Positions 56,246 through 64,000 of a DNA stretch of 64,000 nucleotides are shown one piece after another. Source of the DNA: Jeotgalicoccus psychrophilus DSM 19085. Lineage in GTDB: Bacteria > Bacillota > Bacilli > Staphylococcales > Salinicoccaceae. The notes beneath the pieces were generated by a model that was not told where the DNA came from, searched no databases, and saw only the letters and a program-made list of their open reading frames with translations. Every line of letters begins with the position of its first letter. Positions within the stretch are counted from its first letter, which is position 1. Made by a program: the position numbers and the translations under genes. The stretch is from positions 128,169-192,168 of the forward strand of contig NZ_KE384463.1 in NCBI RefSeq assembly GCF_000425845.1, given 5' to 3'.

Positions 56246-58021
56246 ATGTCAGAACTTAAACTGAAATTGTCAGTCCTGCCCGTCGAACCAGGCTGTTATT
56301 TAATGAAAAACAGCGGCGGTGAAATTATTTATGTGGGCAAGGCGAAAAATCTCAGAAGCAGGGTGCGCTCGTACTTTACCGGTGCGCACGATGAGAAAAC
56401 AATGCGCCTCGTTGCCGATATCGTCGACTTTGATTTTATCGTTACGCAGTCGGAAGTCGAATCGCTGCTTTTGGAAAATACATTAATTAAAAAACATCTT
56501 CCGAGATATAATATTTTATTAAAAGACGACAAAAGCTATCCATTTATCAAAATCACCAAGGAAAAACATCCGAAACTCGTCGTAACGCGCACAGTTAAGC
56601 CGAAGACGGGAAAATACTTCGGACCGTATCCGAACGCCTACAGCGCGCACGAAACGAAAAAACTGCTGGACCGTATTTATCCGCTTAGAAAATGTAACGT
56701 TATGCCGGATAAATTATGTCTGTATTATCATATTGGCCAGTGTCTCGGACCATGTGTATTCAATGTTTCAGACGAACAAAACCAGCAGATGATTGACGGC
56801 ATCACTAACTTTTTAAACGGCGAAACTGACGGGGTAGTAGCAGAATTAAAAGAGAAAATGCACGCTGCCGCGGAAGAACTCGAATTTGAAAAGGCAAAAG
56901 AATACCGTGATTTAATGGGGCACATTGAAAATACCATGCTGAAGCAGAACATGCTGACAGCAGATATGACCGCACGCGACTGCTTCGGCTACGCTGTCGA
57001 TAACGGCTGGATGTCGGTGTCTGTGCTCTTTATCAGAAGCGGTAAATTAATCGAGAAAAAAGCGGAAATGTTTCCGATGAATGACTCGGCAGAAGAAGAG
57101 TTCTTTAGATTTATCGTGCAGTTTTACGACCTCAGCTCAAACCTGATGCCGAAAGAGGTCCATATTCCGAAAGAATTCAACGTTAAGCTGCTGGACGAAG
57201 CGCTGCCGGCAAAAGTGAAGGCGCCGTCACGCGGTGCTAAGCGTGAAATGGTGGAGCTTGCGTCGAAAAACGCGAGCATTGCTGCGGATAATAAATTTGA
57301 AATGATTGCACGGGACGAGGCGCGGACGATTAAAGCGATTGAAACGCTCGGTGATATTATGAACATTGAAACGCCGCGGCGCATTGAAGCGTTTGATAAC
57401 TCGAATATTCAGGGCGTGGACCCGGTCAGTGTGATGGTGGCTTTTATCGACGGCAAACCATCCAAAAAAGATTACCGTAAATATAAAATTAAAACGGTTA
57501 AAGGTCCAGATGACTATGCGTCAATGGCTGAAGCGGTCAGACGCCGCTATACGCGCGTCTTAAAAGAAGGGCTGCCGCTGCCGGACATGATTATCGTCGA
57601 CGGGGCAGTCGGCCATATGAACACGGTTAAAAACGTGCTCTTAAATGAACTGTCGCTCGATATACCGGTCGCCGGTCTTGCTAAAAACGACAAGCATGCA
57701 ACGGCGGAACTGTTATACGGCGATCCGGCAGAAATCGTTCCGTTGAAAAAGAACTCGCAGAGCTTCTATCTCTTACAGCGGATTCAGGACGAAGTCCACC
57801 GTTTCGCAATTTCATTTCACAGAAATACACGGCGGAAAACATCCATTGTATCCCAGCTGGATAATATCGAAGGTGTGGGTCCCACACGGAAGCGAAAGTT
57901 ACTTTCAAAATTCGGCTCAATCAAAAGAATGAAAGAAAAGAATGTGAGTGATTTCACAGAGGTGGGTATTCCAAAAAATGTAGCTGAAAACATAGTTAGA
58001 AAACTAAACGACCAGGCATAA
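56246..58021 (+). CDS. uvrC: UvrABC system subunit C (excinuclease)
   Basis: Makes both incisions in nucleotide excision repair. 591 residues: N-terminal GIY-YIG nuclease ([20 protein letters not shown], cut; R in LRSRVRSYF), UVR motif for UvrB binding ([19 protein letters not shown], about 205-223), RNase H-like domain ([26 protein letters not shown]) and C-terminal helix-hairpin-helix pair ([18 protein letters not shown]). Starts 53 nt after trxA. The trxA-uvrC-sdh order is conserved. Confidence 0.95.
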   Translation: MSELKLKLSVLPVEPGCYLMKNSGGEIIYVGKAKNLRSRVRSYFTGAHDEKTMRLVADIVDFDFIVTQSEVESLLLENTLIKKHLPRYNILLKDDKSYPFIKITKEKHPKLVVTRTVKPKTGKYFGPYPNAYSAHETKKLLDRIYPLRKCNVMPDKLCLYYHIGQCLGPCVFNVSDEQNQQMIDGITNFLNGETDGVVAELKEKMHAAAEELEFEKAKEYRDLMGHIENTMLKQNMLTADMTARDCFGYAVDNGWMSVSVLFIRSGKLIEKKAEMFPMNDSAEEEFFRFIVQFYDLSSNLMPKEVHIPKEFNVKLLDEALPAKVKAPSRGAKREMVELASKNASIAADNKFEMIARDEARTIKAIETLGDIMNIETPRRIEAFDNSNIQGVDPVSVMVAFIDGKPSKKDYRKYKIKTVKGPDDYASMAEAVRRRYTRVLKEGLPLPDMIIVDGAVGHMNTVKNVLLNELSLDIPVAGLAKNDKHATAELLYGDPAEIVPLKKNSQSFYLLQRIQDEVHRFAISFHRNTRRKTSIVSQLDNIEGVGPTRKRKLLSKFGSIKRMKEKNVSDFTEVGIPKNVAENIVRKLNDQA

Positions 58022-58064
58022 TCACGCGAATGTAAAATTAAAGTGTAAAAGATTAAACGCTGTC

Positions 58065-58093
58065 TTGATTTGTAAAATTATTACGGGTAAAAT
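58065..58093 (+). promoter_or_regulatory. Promoter of sdhCAB
   Basis: TTGATT (58065-58070), 17-nt spacer, TAAAAT (58088-58093). A weak cre-like sequence overlaps the -35 side (58053-58066; three mismatches). Confidence 0.6.
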
Positions 58094-58134
58094 AAGAGTT
58101 AAAGTTTGTTGACAAATAGTTAGGGGGTCTTTCA

Positions 58135-58746
58135 GTGTCGAATCAAGATTCAGGTTTTTACATTCGCAGATTACATTCATTACTCGGTGTAATTCCGCTG
58201 GGTGTCTTTTTAATCCAGCATTTGCTGGTTAACTTTACAGCTACATACAGTGAAGAAGCATTTAATATTGCTTCAAGTATTATGGGTAACCTGCCTTTCG
58301 TTATTCTGCTTGAAATTTTCATCATTTACTTACCAATTCTGTTCCACGGTATTTACGGTATTTATATCGCATTTACTGCTAAAAATAATGTGGGCAGATA
58401 CGGAACATACCGTAACTGGATGTTCGTGCTTCAAAGAATTTCAGGTGTGGTTGCGTTTATCTTTATCGCAGTCCACGTGTACCAGACGCGTTTCCAAGTA
58501 TTCTTAGGTGAAGAAGTAAACTTCCAAATGGTAGAGCAGATTGTTGCGAATCCATTCTGGTTAGTATTCTGGATTGTCGGAGTTATTGCGACAGTATTCC
58601 ATTTTGCGAACGGTTTATGGTCATTCATGATTACTTGGGGTATTACACAGTCAAATAAATCGCAGCAAATTATGAGTTATGTTGCAATTTTAGTTTTCTT
58701 AGTAATTTCTACAATCGGAATAATGGCAATCTTAGCGTTTGTATAA
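58135..58746 (+). CDS. sdhC: Succinate dehydrogenase cytochrome b558 subunit
   Basis: Membrane anchor and haem b subunit of complex II (succinate:menaquinone oxidoreductase). 203 residues with five hydrophobic segments. Likely haem-ligand His residues occur in RLHSLLGVIPLGVFLIQHLL (cut), PILFHGIYGIY, FIAVHVYQTRF and ATVFHFANGLW. GTG 58135 follows AGGGGGT. It is the first gene of sdhCAB; no separate SdhD exists, as in Bacillus. Confidence 0.94.
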   Translation: MSNQDSGFYIRRLHSLLGVIPLGVFLIQHLLVNFTATYSEEAFNIASSIMGNLPFVILLEIFIIYLPILFHGIYGIYIAFTAKNNVGRYGTYRNWMFVLQRISGVVAFIFIAVHVYQTRFQVFLGEEVNFQMVEQIVANPFWLVFWIVGVIATVFHFANGLWSFMITWGITQSNKSQQIMSYVAILVFLVISTIGIMAILAFV

Positions 58747-58760
58747 AAGGAGTGTAAATA

Positions 58761-60509
58761 ATGGCGGATAATAAAGTAATTGTTGTCGGCGGAGGTCTCG
58801 CTGGTTTAATGGCAACAATCAAAGCAGCAGAATCTGGTGCTAACATAGATCTATTTTCAATCGTTCCGGTTAAACGTTCACACTCAGTGTGTGCACAGGG
58901 CGGAATTAACGGTGCAGTAAATACGAAAGGTGAGGGTGACTCACCTACAATCCACTTTGACGATACAGTATACGGCGGAGACTTTTTAGCGAATCAACCG
59001 CCTGTTAAAGCAATGACGGATGCAGCACCGAAAATTATTCACCTGCTCGACCGTATGGGTGTAATGTTCAACAGAACACCTGAAGGACTTTTAGACTTCA
59101 GACGTTTCGGCGGAACGCTTCACCACCGTACAGCATATGCAGGTGCAACGACTGGCCAGCAATTACTGTATGCTCTTGATGAGCAGGTAAGAAGCTTCGA
59201 AGTTAAAGGACAAGTCGACAAGTATGAAGGATGGGAATTCCTTGGAGTAGTTGTAGACGACGAAGGCAGAGCACGCGGTATTACAGCACAGGAAATCACA
59301 AGCGGAGAAATTAAAACTTTCAAAGCTGACGCTGTAATCATGGCGACAGGCGGCCCTGGAATTATCTTCGGTAAATCGACGAACTCGATGATCAACACAG
59401 GATCAGCGGCTTCAATTGTTTATCAGCAGGGCGCAGCATACGCAAACGGTGAGTTTATTCAAATTCACCCGACAGCAATTCCCGGAGACGATAAACTTCG
59501 TCTGATGAGTGAATCTGCACGCGGAGAAGGCGGACGTGTCTGGACTTATAAAGACGGCAAGCCTTGGTACTTCCTTGAAGAGAAATATCCGGACTACGGT
59601 AACCTAGTACCCCGCGATATCGCAACACGTGAAATATTTGACGTGTGTGTGAACCAGAAGCTTGGCATCAACGGCGAGAACATGGTTTACCTTGATTTAT
59701 CACATAAAGATTCGCACGAACTCGATGTAAAACTCGGCGGGATTATTGAAATCTACGAGAAATTTACAGGCGACGACCCGCGTAAAGTTCCAATGAAAAT
59801 TTTCCCGGCAGTACACTACTCGATGGGTGGTCTATACGTAGACTACGACCAGATGACGTCTATTCCGGGATTATTTGCAGCAGGAGAATGTGATTACTCA
59901 CAGCACGGCGGAAACCGCTTAGGTGCAAACTCATTACTGTCAGCAATTTACGGCGGTATGGTTGCAGGACCAAACGCGATGGAATACGTAAAAGGACTTG
60001 AGACTTCTTACGAAGATCTTGATGAGTCACTTTACGAAAGACATGCTAAAGTTGAGCAGGATAAATTCGACAACATTCTTGCGATGGACGGTACGGAAAA
60101 TGCGTACGTCATCCACAAAGAACTTGGAGAAATCATGACAGCAAACGTTACAGTTGTTCGTCATAACGATAGATTGCTTGAAACTGACAAGAAAATCTTA
60201 GAGTTAATGGAACGCTACAAACAAATCAACATTAACGACACTAAGAAATGGAGTAACCAGGCAGCATTCTTTACACGCCAGTTATGGAACATGCTTGTCC
60301 TTGCACGTGTAATTACAATTGGTGCATACAACAGAAACGAATCACGCGGTGCGCATTACAAACCGGACTTCCCGGAACGTAATGACGAAGAATGGCTGAA
60401 AACAACTAAAGCATTCTTTGAAGGACCAACTGAAGCGCCAAGATTCGAATACGAAGACGTTGACGTAAGCTTAATTCCGCCACGTGTTCGCGACTATTCA
60501 GCTAAATAA
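58761..60509 (+). CDS. sdhA: Succinate dehydrogenase flavoprotein subunit
   Basis: FAD-bearing catalytic subunit oxidising succinate to fumarate at the inner face of the membrane. 582 residues: FAD-binding GGGLAGLMATIKAAE near residue 9, covalent-FAD region RSHSVCAQGGINGA (His about 42), active-site segments QIHPTAIPG and HGGNRLGANSLLSAI. SD AAGGAGTG, 14 nt after sdhC. Electrons pass to SdhB. Confidence 0.97.
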   Translation: MADNKVIVVGGGLAGLMATIKAAESGANIDLFSIVPVKRSHSVCAQGGINGAVNTKGEGDSPTIHFDDTVYGGDFLANQPPVKAMTDAAPKIIHLLDRMGVMFNRTPEGLLDFRRFGGTLHHRTAYAGATTGQQLLYALDEQVRSFEVKGQVDKYEGWEFLGVVVDDEGRARGITAQEITSGEIKTFKADAVIMATGGPGIIFGKSTNSMINTGSAASIVYQQGAAYANGEFIQIHPTAIPGDDKLRLMSESARGEGGRVWTYKDGKPWYFLEEKYPDYGNLVPRDIATREIFDVCVNQKLGINGENMVYLDLSHKDSHELDVKLGGIIEIYEKFTGDDPRKVPMKIFPAVHYSMGGLYVDYDQMTSIPGLFAAGECDYSQHGGNRLGANSLLSAIYGGMVAGPNAMEYVKGLETSYEDLDESLYERHAKVEQDKFDNILAMDGTENAYVIHKELGEIMTANVTVVRHNDRLLETDKKILELMERYKQININDTKKWSNQAAFFTRQLWNMLVLARVITIGAYNRNESRGAHYKPDFPERNDEEWLKTTKAFFEGPTEAPRFEYEDVDVSLIPPRVRDYSAK

Positions 60510-60535
60510 TAGTAGAAGGGGATGGCTAAATAAAA

Positions 60536-61315
60536 ATGAGTACTACAGCAACTGAAACAAAAACAATAAAGCTAAGTATTAAACGCCAGGAAAATCCGGA
60601 AACTAGCAGTTACTGGGAAGATTTCGAAATTCCATACCGCCCGAACATGAACATCATCAGTGCGTTAATGGAAATCCAAAGAAACCCGGTCAACTCAAAA
60701 GGCCAGAAAACAACTGCAGTAACTTGGGACGCAAGCTGTCTTGAAGAAGTTTGTGGTGCCTGTTCAATGGTAATTAACGGTAACGCGCGCCAGTCATGTA
60801 CTGCGCTTGTGGACCAGTACCAGCAGCCAATCAAATTAGAACCAATGAGCACTTTCCCTATCGTGAGAGACCTTCAGGTAGACCGCTCATTCATGTTCGA
60901 TAACTTAAAACGCGTTCAAGCGTGGGTGCCTATCGATGGTACATACGACCTTGGACCAGGACCAAGAATGCCTGAGAAAAAACGTCAGATCGCTTATGAA
61001 TTATCAAAATGTATGTCATGCGGCGTATGTTTAGAAGTTTGTCCGAACGTCAATGACAAATCTAAATTCATGGGTGCAGCACCAATTTCTCAAGTTCGTT
61101 TATTCAACCTTCACCCGACAGGCAGCATGTCGAAGAACGAACGTCTTGACGCACTAATGGGTACAGGCGGAATCGCAGAATGCGGTATGGCACAAAACTG
61201 TGTCGAAGCATGTCCAAAAGGAATTCCTTTAACGACATCAATCGCAGCAATGCAGCGCGAAACAACATTCCACATGTTCAAATCATTCTTTGGCAGTGAC
61301 CACGAAGTAAACTAA
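60536..61315 (+). CDS. sdhB: Succinate dehydrogenase iron-sulfur subunit
   Basis: Iron-sulfur subunit of complex II. 259 residues: the plant-type [2Fe-2S] ligands lie in CLEEVCGACSM and the following Cys, and the [4Fe-4S]/[3Fe-4S] ligands in CMSCGVCLEVCPN and CVEACPKGIPL. AAGGGGATGG precedes ATG 60536. It closes the sdh operon, whose terminator follows directly. Confidence 0.96.
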   Translation: MSTTATETKTIKLSIKRQENPETSSYWEDFEIPYRPNMNIISALMEIQRNPVNSKGQKTTAVTWDASCLEEVCGACSMVINGNARQSCTALVDQYQQPIKLEPMSTFPIVRDLQVDRSFMFDNLKRVQAWVPIDGTYDLGPGPRMPEKKRQIAYELSKCMSCGVCLEVCPNVNDKSKFMGAAPISQVRLFNLHPTGSMSKNERLDALMGTGGIAECGMAQNCVEACPKGIPLTTSIAAMQRETTFHMFKSFFGSDHEVN

Positions 61316-61334
61316 TACTTTTAATATGATTTAG

Positions 61335-61366
61335 GCAGGACCCCTTTGCGGGGTCCTGTTTTTTTG
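61335..61366 (+). terminator. Terminator of sdhCAB
   Basis: CAGGACCCC (61336-61344) and GGGGTCCTG (61350-61358), perfect 9-bp stem, then seven T. Confidence 0.93.
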
Positions 61367-61374
61367 TTTGATAA

Positions 61375-61820
61375 TTAGCTCATTTGATGGCTAGTTTGGT
61401 GGGTTAGCTCGTTTTTGCTTTCAAAGTGACCAGGATTAAGATTTTCGGAGGCACCTTGCTCATTTTAGTTGTCATTATGAGCAGGATTGAGATTTTTGAA
61501 GGTACCTTGCTCGTTTTTGTTGTCAAAATGAGCAGGATTGATATTTTCAAAGGCACCTTGCTCATTTCAGCTGTCATTATGAGCAGGATTGAGATTTTTG
61601 GAGGCACCTTGCTCATTTTAGTTGTCATTATGAGCAGGATTGAGATTTTTGAAGGTACCTTGCTCGTTTTTGTTGTCAAAATGAGCAGGATTGAGATTTT
61701 TGAAGGTACCTTGCTCGTTTTTGCTGTCAAAATGAGCAGGATTGATATTTTCAAAGGCACCTTGCTCATTTCAGCTGTCATTATGAGCAGGTTTATCATT
61801 TTAAAGCTAATCTTGCTCAC
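61375..61820. repeat. Family A tandem hairpin array A2: eight 51-nt units plus a decayed one
   Basis: Units begin at 61426, 61477, 61528, 61579, 61630, 61681, 61732 and 61783 (exact 51-nt period); a decayed unit is recognisable from 61375. The typical unit reads ATGAGCAGGATTGA, a loop, then CACCTTGCTCA. This is the reverse complement of the array A1 unit, so A2 is the same family inverted. Linkers come in types (TTTTAGTTGTCATT, TTTTTGTTGTCAAA, TTTCAGCTGTCATT) and run in the same order twice, a sign of a duplicated 153-nt block. The outer units are the most diverged. Frames open through it on both strands are spurious. Confidence 0.95.
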
Positions 61821-61876
61821 AATAATGCATTAGTGTTGTAGAAAGTGGCTTAAGTAATGCATTTATCATACAAAAG

Positions 61877-61917
61877 AGCATTAGTATCAATAAAATTCAG
61901 CTCACCAATGCTTTTTT
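61877..61917 (+). terminator. Terminator-like hairpin after array A2
   Basis: AGCATTAGT (61877-61885) pairs with ACCAATGCT (61904-61912), one mismatch, then TTTTTT. Two copies of TAATGCATT lie upstream at 61823 and 61855 and could compete for pairing. No gene precedes it on the + strand since sdhB, so it may end read-through or a small RNA. Confidence 0.4.
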
Positions 61918-62002
61918 ACCTGCACACCTGTATTTCCATCCTAATCTGCGGTACTATTTTCATAAGGAACCAACTCACTCTAATAAAGGTCGTGATTCCG
62001 CA

Positions 62003-62212
62003 ATGATTATGAGATTAACTTATTCAATTATAGGATTGGCAATATTCGCATCTTTGCTGATCATTTCTATTCCTTTCCTATTTAATAATCCAATAGGGAA
62101 TACATTGTATATTATTATGGCTCCGCTATTAATAATTTGTGTAGTTTTCATAATCACTGCCATCAGAGCCCGACGAAAATTAGACAAGGAGTTTAATAAG
62201 AAGTTTCATTAA
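62003..62212 (+). CDS. Small two-span membrane protein, 69 residues
   Basis: Not a family I recognise. Two hydrophobic segments (YSIIGLAIFASLLIISIPFL and YIIMAPLLIICVVFIITAI) joined by NNPIGNT, followed by a basic tail RARRKLDKEFNKKFH. AAAGG lies 14 nt before ATG 62003, a weak and distant SD; the ATG at 62009 is an alternative. A terminator hairpin follows, which supports a real transcription unit. Confidence 0.55.
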   Translation: MIMRLTYSIIGLAIFASLLIISIPFLFNNPIGNTLYIIMAPLLIICVVFIITAIRARRKLDKEFNKKFH

Positions 62213-62213
62213 A

Positions 62214-62250
62214 AAGGCGATAAATTTATCGTCTTCGTTTAATTTTTCAC
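62214..62250 (+). terminator. Terminator after the small membrane protein gene
   Basis: AAGGCGATA (62214-62222) and TATCGTCTT (62227-62235), loop AATT, followed by a T-rich tract with TTTTT. Confidence 0.65.
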
Positions 62251-62362
62251 ATTAATGAATACGAAACGCCACGGCTAACAACTCAATCCACCCATCTTCC
62301 TATTTTTTTCTTTCGATTTACGTTATTATATTTATAAAGGATTTTTAAGGGGACTGGCAACT

Positions 62363-62806
62363 ATGTATGATGAGCAGGAGACTAAATCAATTGAAAAATC
62401 ATTGCGCTACATCGCATCGCACGTCAGGGTAAACGGCAGAGAAATATTAAAGCATCACGATATTTCGCCGCTGCAGTTTGTAGCACTCCAATGGGTAGGC
62501 GACAAGGACGGCATTACGATTGGCGAACTGGCGAACAGACTTTACTTGGCGCATTCGACGACGACGGATATTGTCGATAAGCTGGAGGCTGGCAATTATG
62601 TGAGGCGCGATCGTTCCGATAAGGATAAACGCCTCGTGCTTGTCAGCATGGAGGATAAGGGCAAGGAAATTATTCAAAAGGTAATCGATAAGCGGATTGA
62701 TTACATTGCGAAGATTACGGCCAACCTGAGCGAAGCTGAACGGGAAATACTTCCCGGTGCCCTGGAACATGTTCTAAGGGAAAGCGAGCGGATCAATTAT
62801 GAATAA
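62363..62806 (+). CDS. MarR family transcriptional regulator
   Basis: Dimeric winged-helix regulator, 147 residues. The DNA-binding core is clear: ISPLQFVALQWVGDKDGITI (cut), ELANRLYLAHSTTTDIVDKL split as ELANRLYLAH and STTTDIVDKLE, and the wing RRDRSDKDKRLVLVSM. No Cys-based redox switch is present. AAGGGGACTGG precedes the ATG. murI overlaps its last 8 nt, so they form one message. The same regulator type precedes murI in staphylococci, from memory. Ligand and targets unknown. Confidence 0.9.
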   Translation: MYDEQETKSIEKSLRYIASHVRVNGREILKHHDISPLQFVALQWVGDKDGITIGELANRLYLAHSTTTDIVDKLEAGNYVRRDRSDKDKRLVLVSMEDKGKEIIQKVIDKRIDYIAKITANLSEAEREILPGALEHVLRESERINYE

Positions 62807-63608
62807 ACCGATAGGCATTATGGATTCAGGAGTCGGCGGCTTAACAGTAATGAGAGAAATTATTCACGCGCTGCCGGCGGAAGAAGTATATTACTTTGCA
62901 GACAGTCTGAATTGCCCGTATGGGCCAAAGAGCCAGGATGAAGTAAAGCACTATACAAAGGAAGCTGTGCAGTTTTTAATCGATAAAGGCGTCAAAGCTG
63001 TTATTATCGCCTGTAACACGGCGACAGCTGCGGTCATGCCGGAATTAAGAGATGAAATTGATATTCCGGTATATGGTGTGATTAACCCTGGTTCGCTTGG
63101 CGCACTTCGTAAAAGCGATAACAACGAAATACTGCTTCTAGCGACCGAAGGGACGATAAAATCCGGCGCGTATGAAGCGGGTATTTTAAGCTTCGATAAG
63201 GATGTTAAAATTTATAATCTGGCATGTCCGGAGTTCGTGACACTTATAGAGAGTCTGGATTATGAAAATCCGTCAATCACAAAAACAGCGGTCGCGGAAA
63301 AACTTGCACCTTACAAAGATACAAAAGCGGATACGGTCATTTTAGGCTGTACGCATTTTCCTATTATCGAAAAGTATATCGCTGAGTTTTTTAATGGAGA
63401 AAAACATATCATTGATGCAGGATTTGAGACAGTGACGATTGCGCTGGTGCAATTACATAAGAAGAAACTGCTGACAGCAGATAACAACACACCGCACCAC
63501 CGGATTTTTATTCACGGTGAAAACAATACTTTTGAAAAAGTAATGAACAGCTGGATTCCGGATATCGAATACAGCATCGAAAATATTTTATTACAGGAGA
63601 CTTACTAA
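62799..63608 (+). CDS. murI: Glutamate racemase
   Basis: Makes D-glutamate for peptidoglycan. 269 residues. The two catalytic cysteines sit in IIACNTATAA (about 72) and LGCTHFPIIE (about 184); the N-terminal substrate loop is MDSGVGGLTV. It overlaps marR by 8 nt and the next gene by 1 nt (TAATG), giving a tightly coupled marR-murI-rdgB unit. Confidence 0.96.
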   Translation: MNKPIGIMDSGVGGLTVMREIIHALPAEEVYYFADSLNCPYGPKSQDEVKHYTKEAVQFLIDKGVKAVIIACNTATAAVMPELRDEIDIPVYGVINPGSLGALRKSDNNEILLLATEGTIKSGAYEAGILSFDKDVKIYNLACPEFVTLIESLDYENPSITKTAVAEKLAPYKDTKADTVILGCTHFPIIEKYIAEFFNGEKHIIDAGFETVTIALVQLHKKKLLTADNNTPHHRIFIHGENNTFEKVMNSWIPDIEYSIENILLQETY

Positions 63609-64000
63609 TGACAAAAATAGTTATAGCGAGCGGCAATAAAGGCAAAATCAACGACTTTAAAGCAATATTTGAAGATTTCGAAGTTGTCGGCATTAAAGAG
63701 ATTCTGCCGGAATTTGACGTTGAAGAAACAGGCACGACATTCAGAGAGAACGCGATCTTAAAATCAGAAGCAGCGGCAGAAGCGTTAAACTTACCGGTAA
63801 TCAGCGATGATTCAGGGCTGTCGGTTGAAGCGCTGGAAGGCAGACCAGGGGTATATTCAGCACGCTATTCAGGAGAAAATGCGACTGACGAAAAGAATAA
63901 CGAAAAACTGTTAGAAGAATTAAAAGGCATTGAAAACAGAGCAGCATACTTCACATGCGTGCTGGCTTTATCGATTCCCGGTGAAGAAACAATTACTTAT
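63608..64000 (+). CDS. rdgB: XTP/dITP diphosphatase RdgB (3' end outside window)
   Basis: Nucleotide-pool sanitiser that hydrolyses dITP, ITP and XTP to monophosphates. The first 131 codons are present, in frame to the window end. Recognised segments are IASGNKGKINDF at the N-terminus, EETGTTFRENAILKS, ISDDSGLSVEALEGRPGVYS (cut) with the metal-binding Asp pair, and the tail LALSIPG. ATG 63608 shares its A with the murI stop. The murI-rdgB pair is standard in staphylococci. Confidence 0.93.
   Translation, partial: MTKIVIASGNKGKINDFKAIFEDFEVVGIKEILPEFDVEETGTTFRENAILKSEAAAEALNLPVISDDSGLSVEALEGRPGVYSARYSGENATDEKNNEKLLEELKGIENRAAYFTCVLALSIPGEETITY

Noticed and set aside
58053-58066. cre site before sdhC
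   Set aside because: Three mismatches at fixed positions; kept only as a remark.
5221-61820. CRISPR arrays
   Set aside because: Repeats are contiguous with short related linkers, no unique spacers of constant length, and no cas genes in the window.
5221-61820. S. aureus STAR elements
   Set aside because: STAR units have a different short GC-rich core as I recall it; none of the three families shows it.
61404-61833. Two long hydrophobic repeat frames on opposite strands
   Set aside because: Array A2 artefacts. Differences between units are mostly amino-acid-changing in the frame, while hairpin arms are kept, which points to non-coding DNA.
23285-62290. Short dispersed motif CGGCTGACAACGG / CGGTTAACAACGG / CGGCTAACAAC at about 23288, 27713 and 62270
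   Set aside because: Too short and too few copies to call a repeat family from this window.

Overview
The window is a low-to-middle GC Firmicutes chromosome segment, most probably from the family Staphylococcaceae. A Jeotgalicoccus- or Salinicoccus-like genus fits better than Staphylococcus itself, but this rests on gene content and order recalled from memory, not on a search. The main support is gene order: dnaE / malic enzyme / accDA / pfkA / pyk / citZ / icd / polA / mutM / coaE / gapB / nrdR / dnaB / dnaI / thrS / infC-rpmI-rplT, and later pheST / zapA / cvpA / polX / mutS2 / trxA / uvrC / sdhCAB / murI / rdgB, all close to the S. aureus order. Nearly all genes lie on the + strand. Strong Shine-Dalgarno sites, T-box leaders and U-tailed terminators are typical of the group. 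TTG and GTG starts are common, and infC appears to start with ATA.

Layout. 1-2.7 kb: end of an RDD membrane protein gene, a YtxK-type methyltransferase and ackA. 2.8-6.7 kb: an accessory patch with a PD-(D/E)XK nuclease-like gene, speG-like acetyltransferase, cysteine hydrolase, a hairpin-repeat array (family C) and a flavin-dependent oxidoreductase. 6.7-12.8 kb: usp, ald, an unrecognised alpha/beta protein, an UPF0173 hydrolase, a YtoI-type regulator, YtpI and nrnA. 12.8-31.9 kb: core replication, fatty-acid precursor and central carbon genes (dnaE, malic enzyme, a GntR regulator with a good operator in front of the operon, accDA, pfkA, pyk, citZ, icd), an AbgT transporter, polA, mutM and coaE. 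32-40.4 kb: gapB, an ABM-domain protein, array B1, nrdR, dnaB, dnaI, T-box thrS, and infC-rpmI-rplT behind an L20-type leader. 40.5-46.4 kb: NERD protein, array B2, YhfC-type membrane protein, AgcS symporter with a perfect cre site, M42 peptidase and a SpoU methyltransferase. 46.4-64 kb: T-box pheST, array A1, zapA-cvpA-polX-mutS2, a 32-residue membrane peptide, trxA, uvrC, sdhCAB, array A2, a small membrane protein, marR, murI and the start of rdgB.

The most unusual content is five intergenic arrays of tandem quasi-palindromes at about 5.2, 33.6, 41.6, 50.3 and 61.4 kb. They fall into three unrelated sequence families (unit 41, 42 or 51 nt) that share one design: each unit is a 7-10 bp inverted repeat around an 18-20 nt loop, repeated 5-9 times with strict period, placed between a gene end and the next promoter or gene. 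Families B and A each occur twice, and the two A arrays are in opposite orientation. Because 42 and 51 are multiples of three, several long but spurious open frames run through them. I know of no described element that matches, but I could not search.

The genes mostly serve housekeeping: glycolysis (pfkA, pyk), gluconeogenesis (gapB, malic enzyme), TCA cycle (citZ, icd, sdhCAB), malonyl-CoA supply (accDA), overflow metabolism (ackA), replication and repair (dnaE, polA, dnaB, dnaI, polX, mutM, uvrC), translation (thrS, pheST, infC, rpmI, rplT) and wall precursor supply (murI). No tRNA, rRNA, insertion sequence, prophage or CRISPR array was seen.
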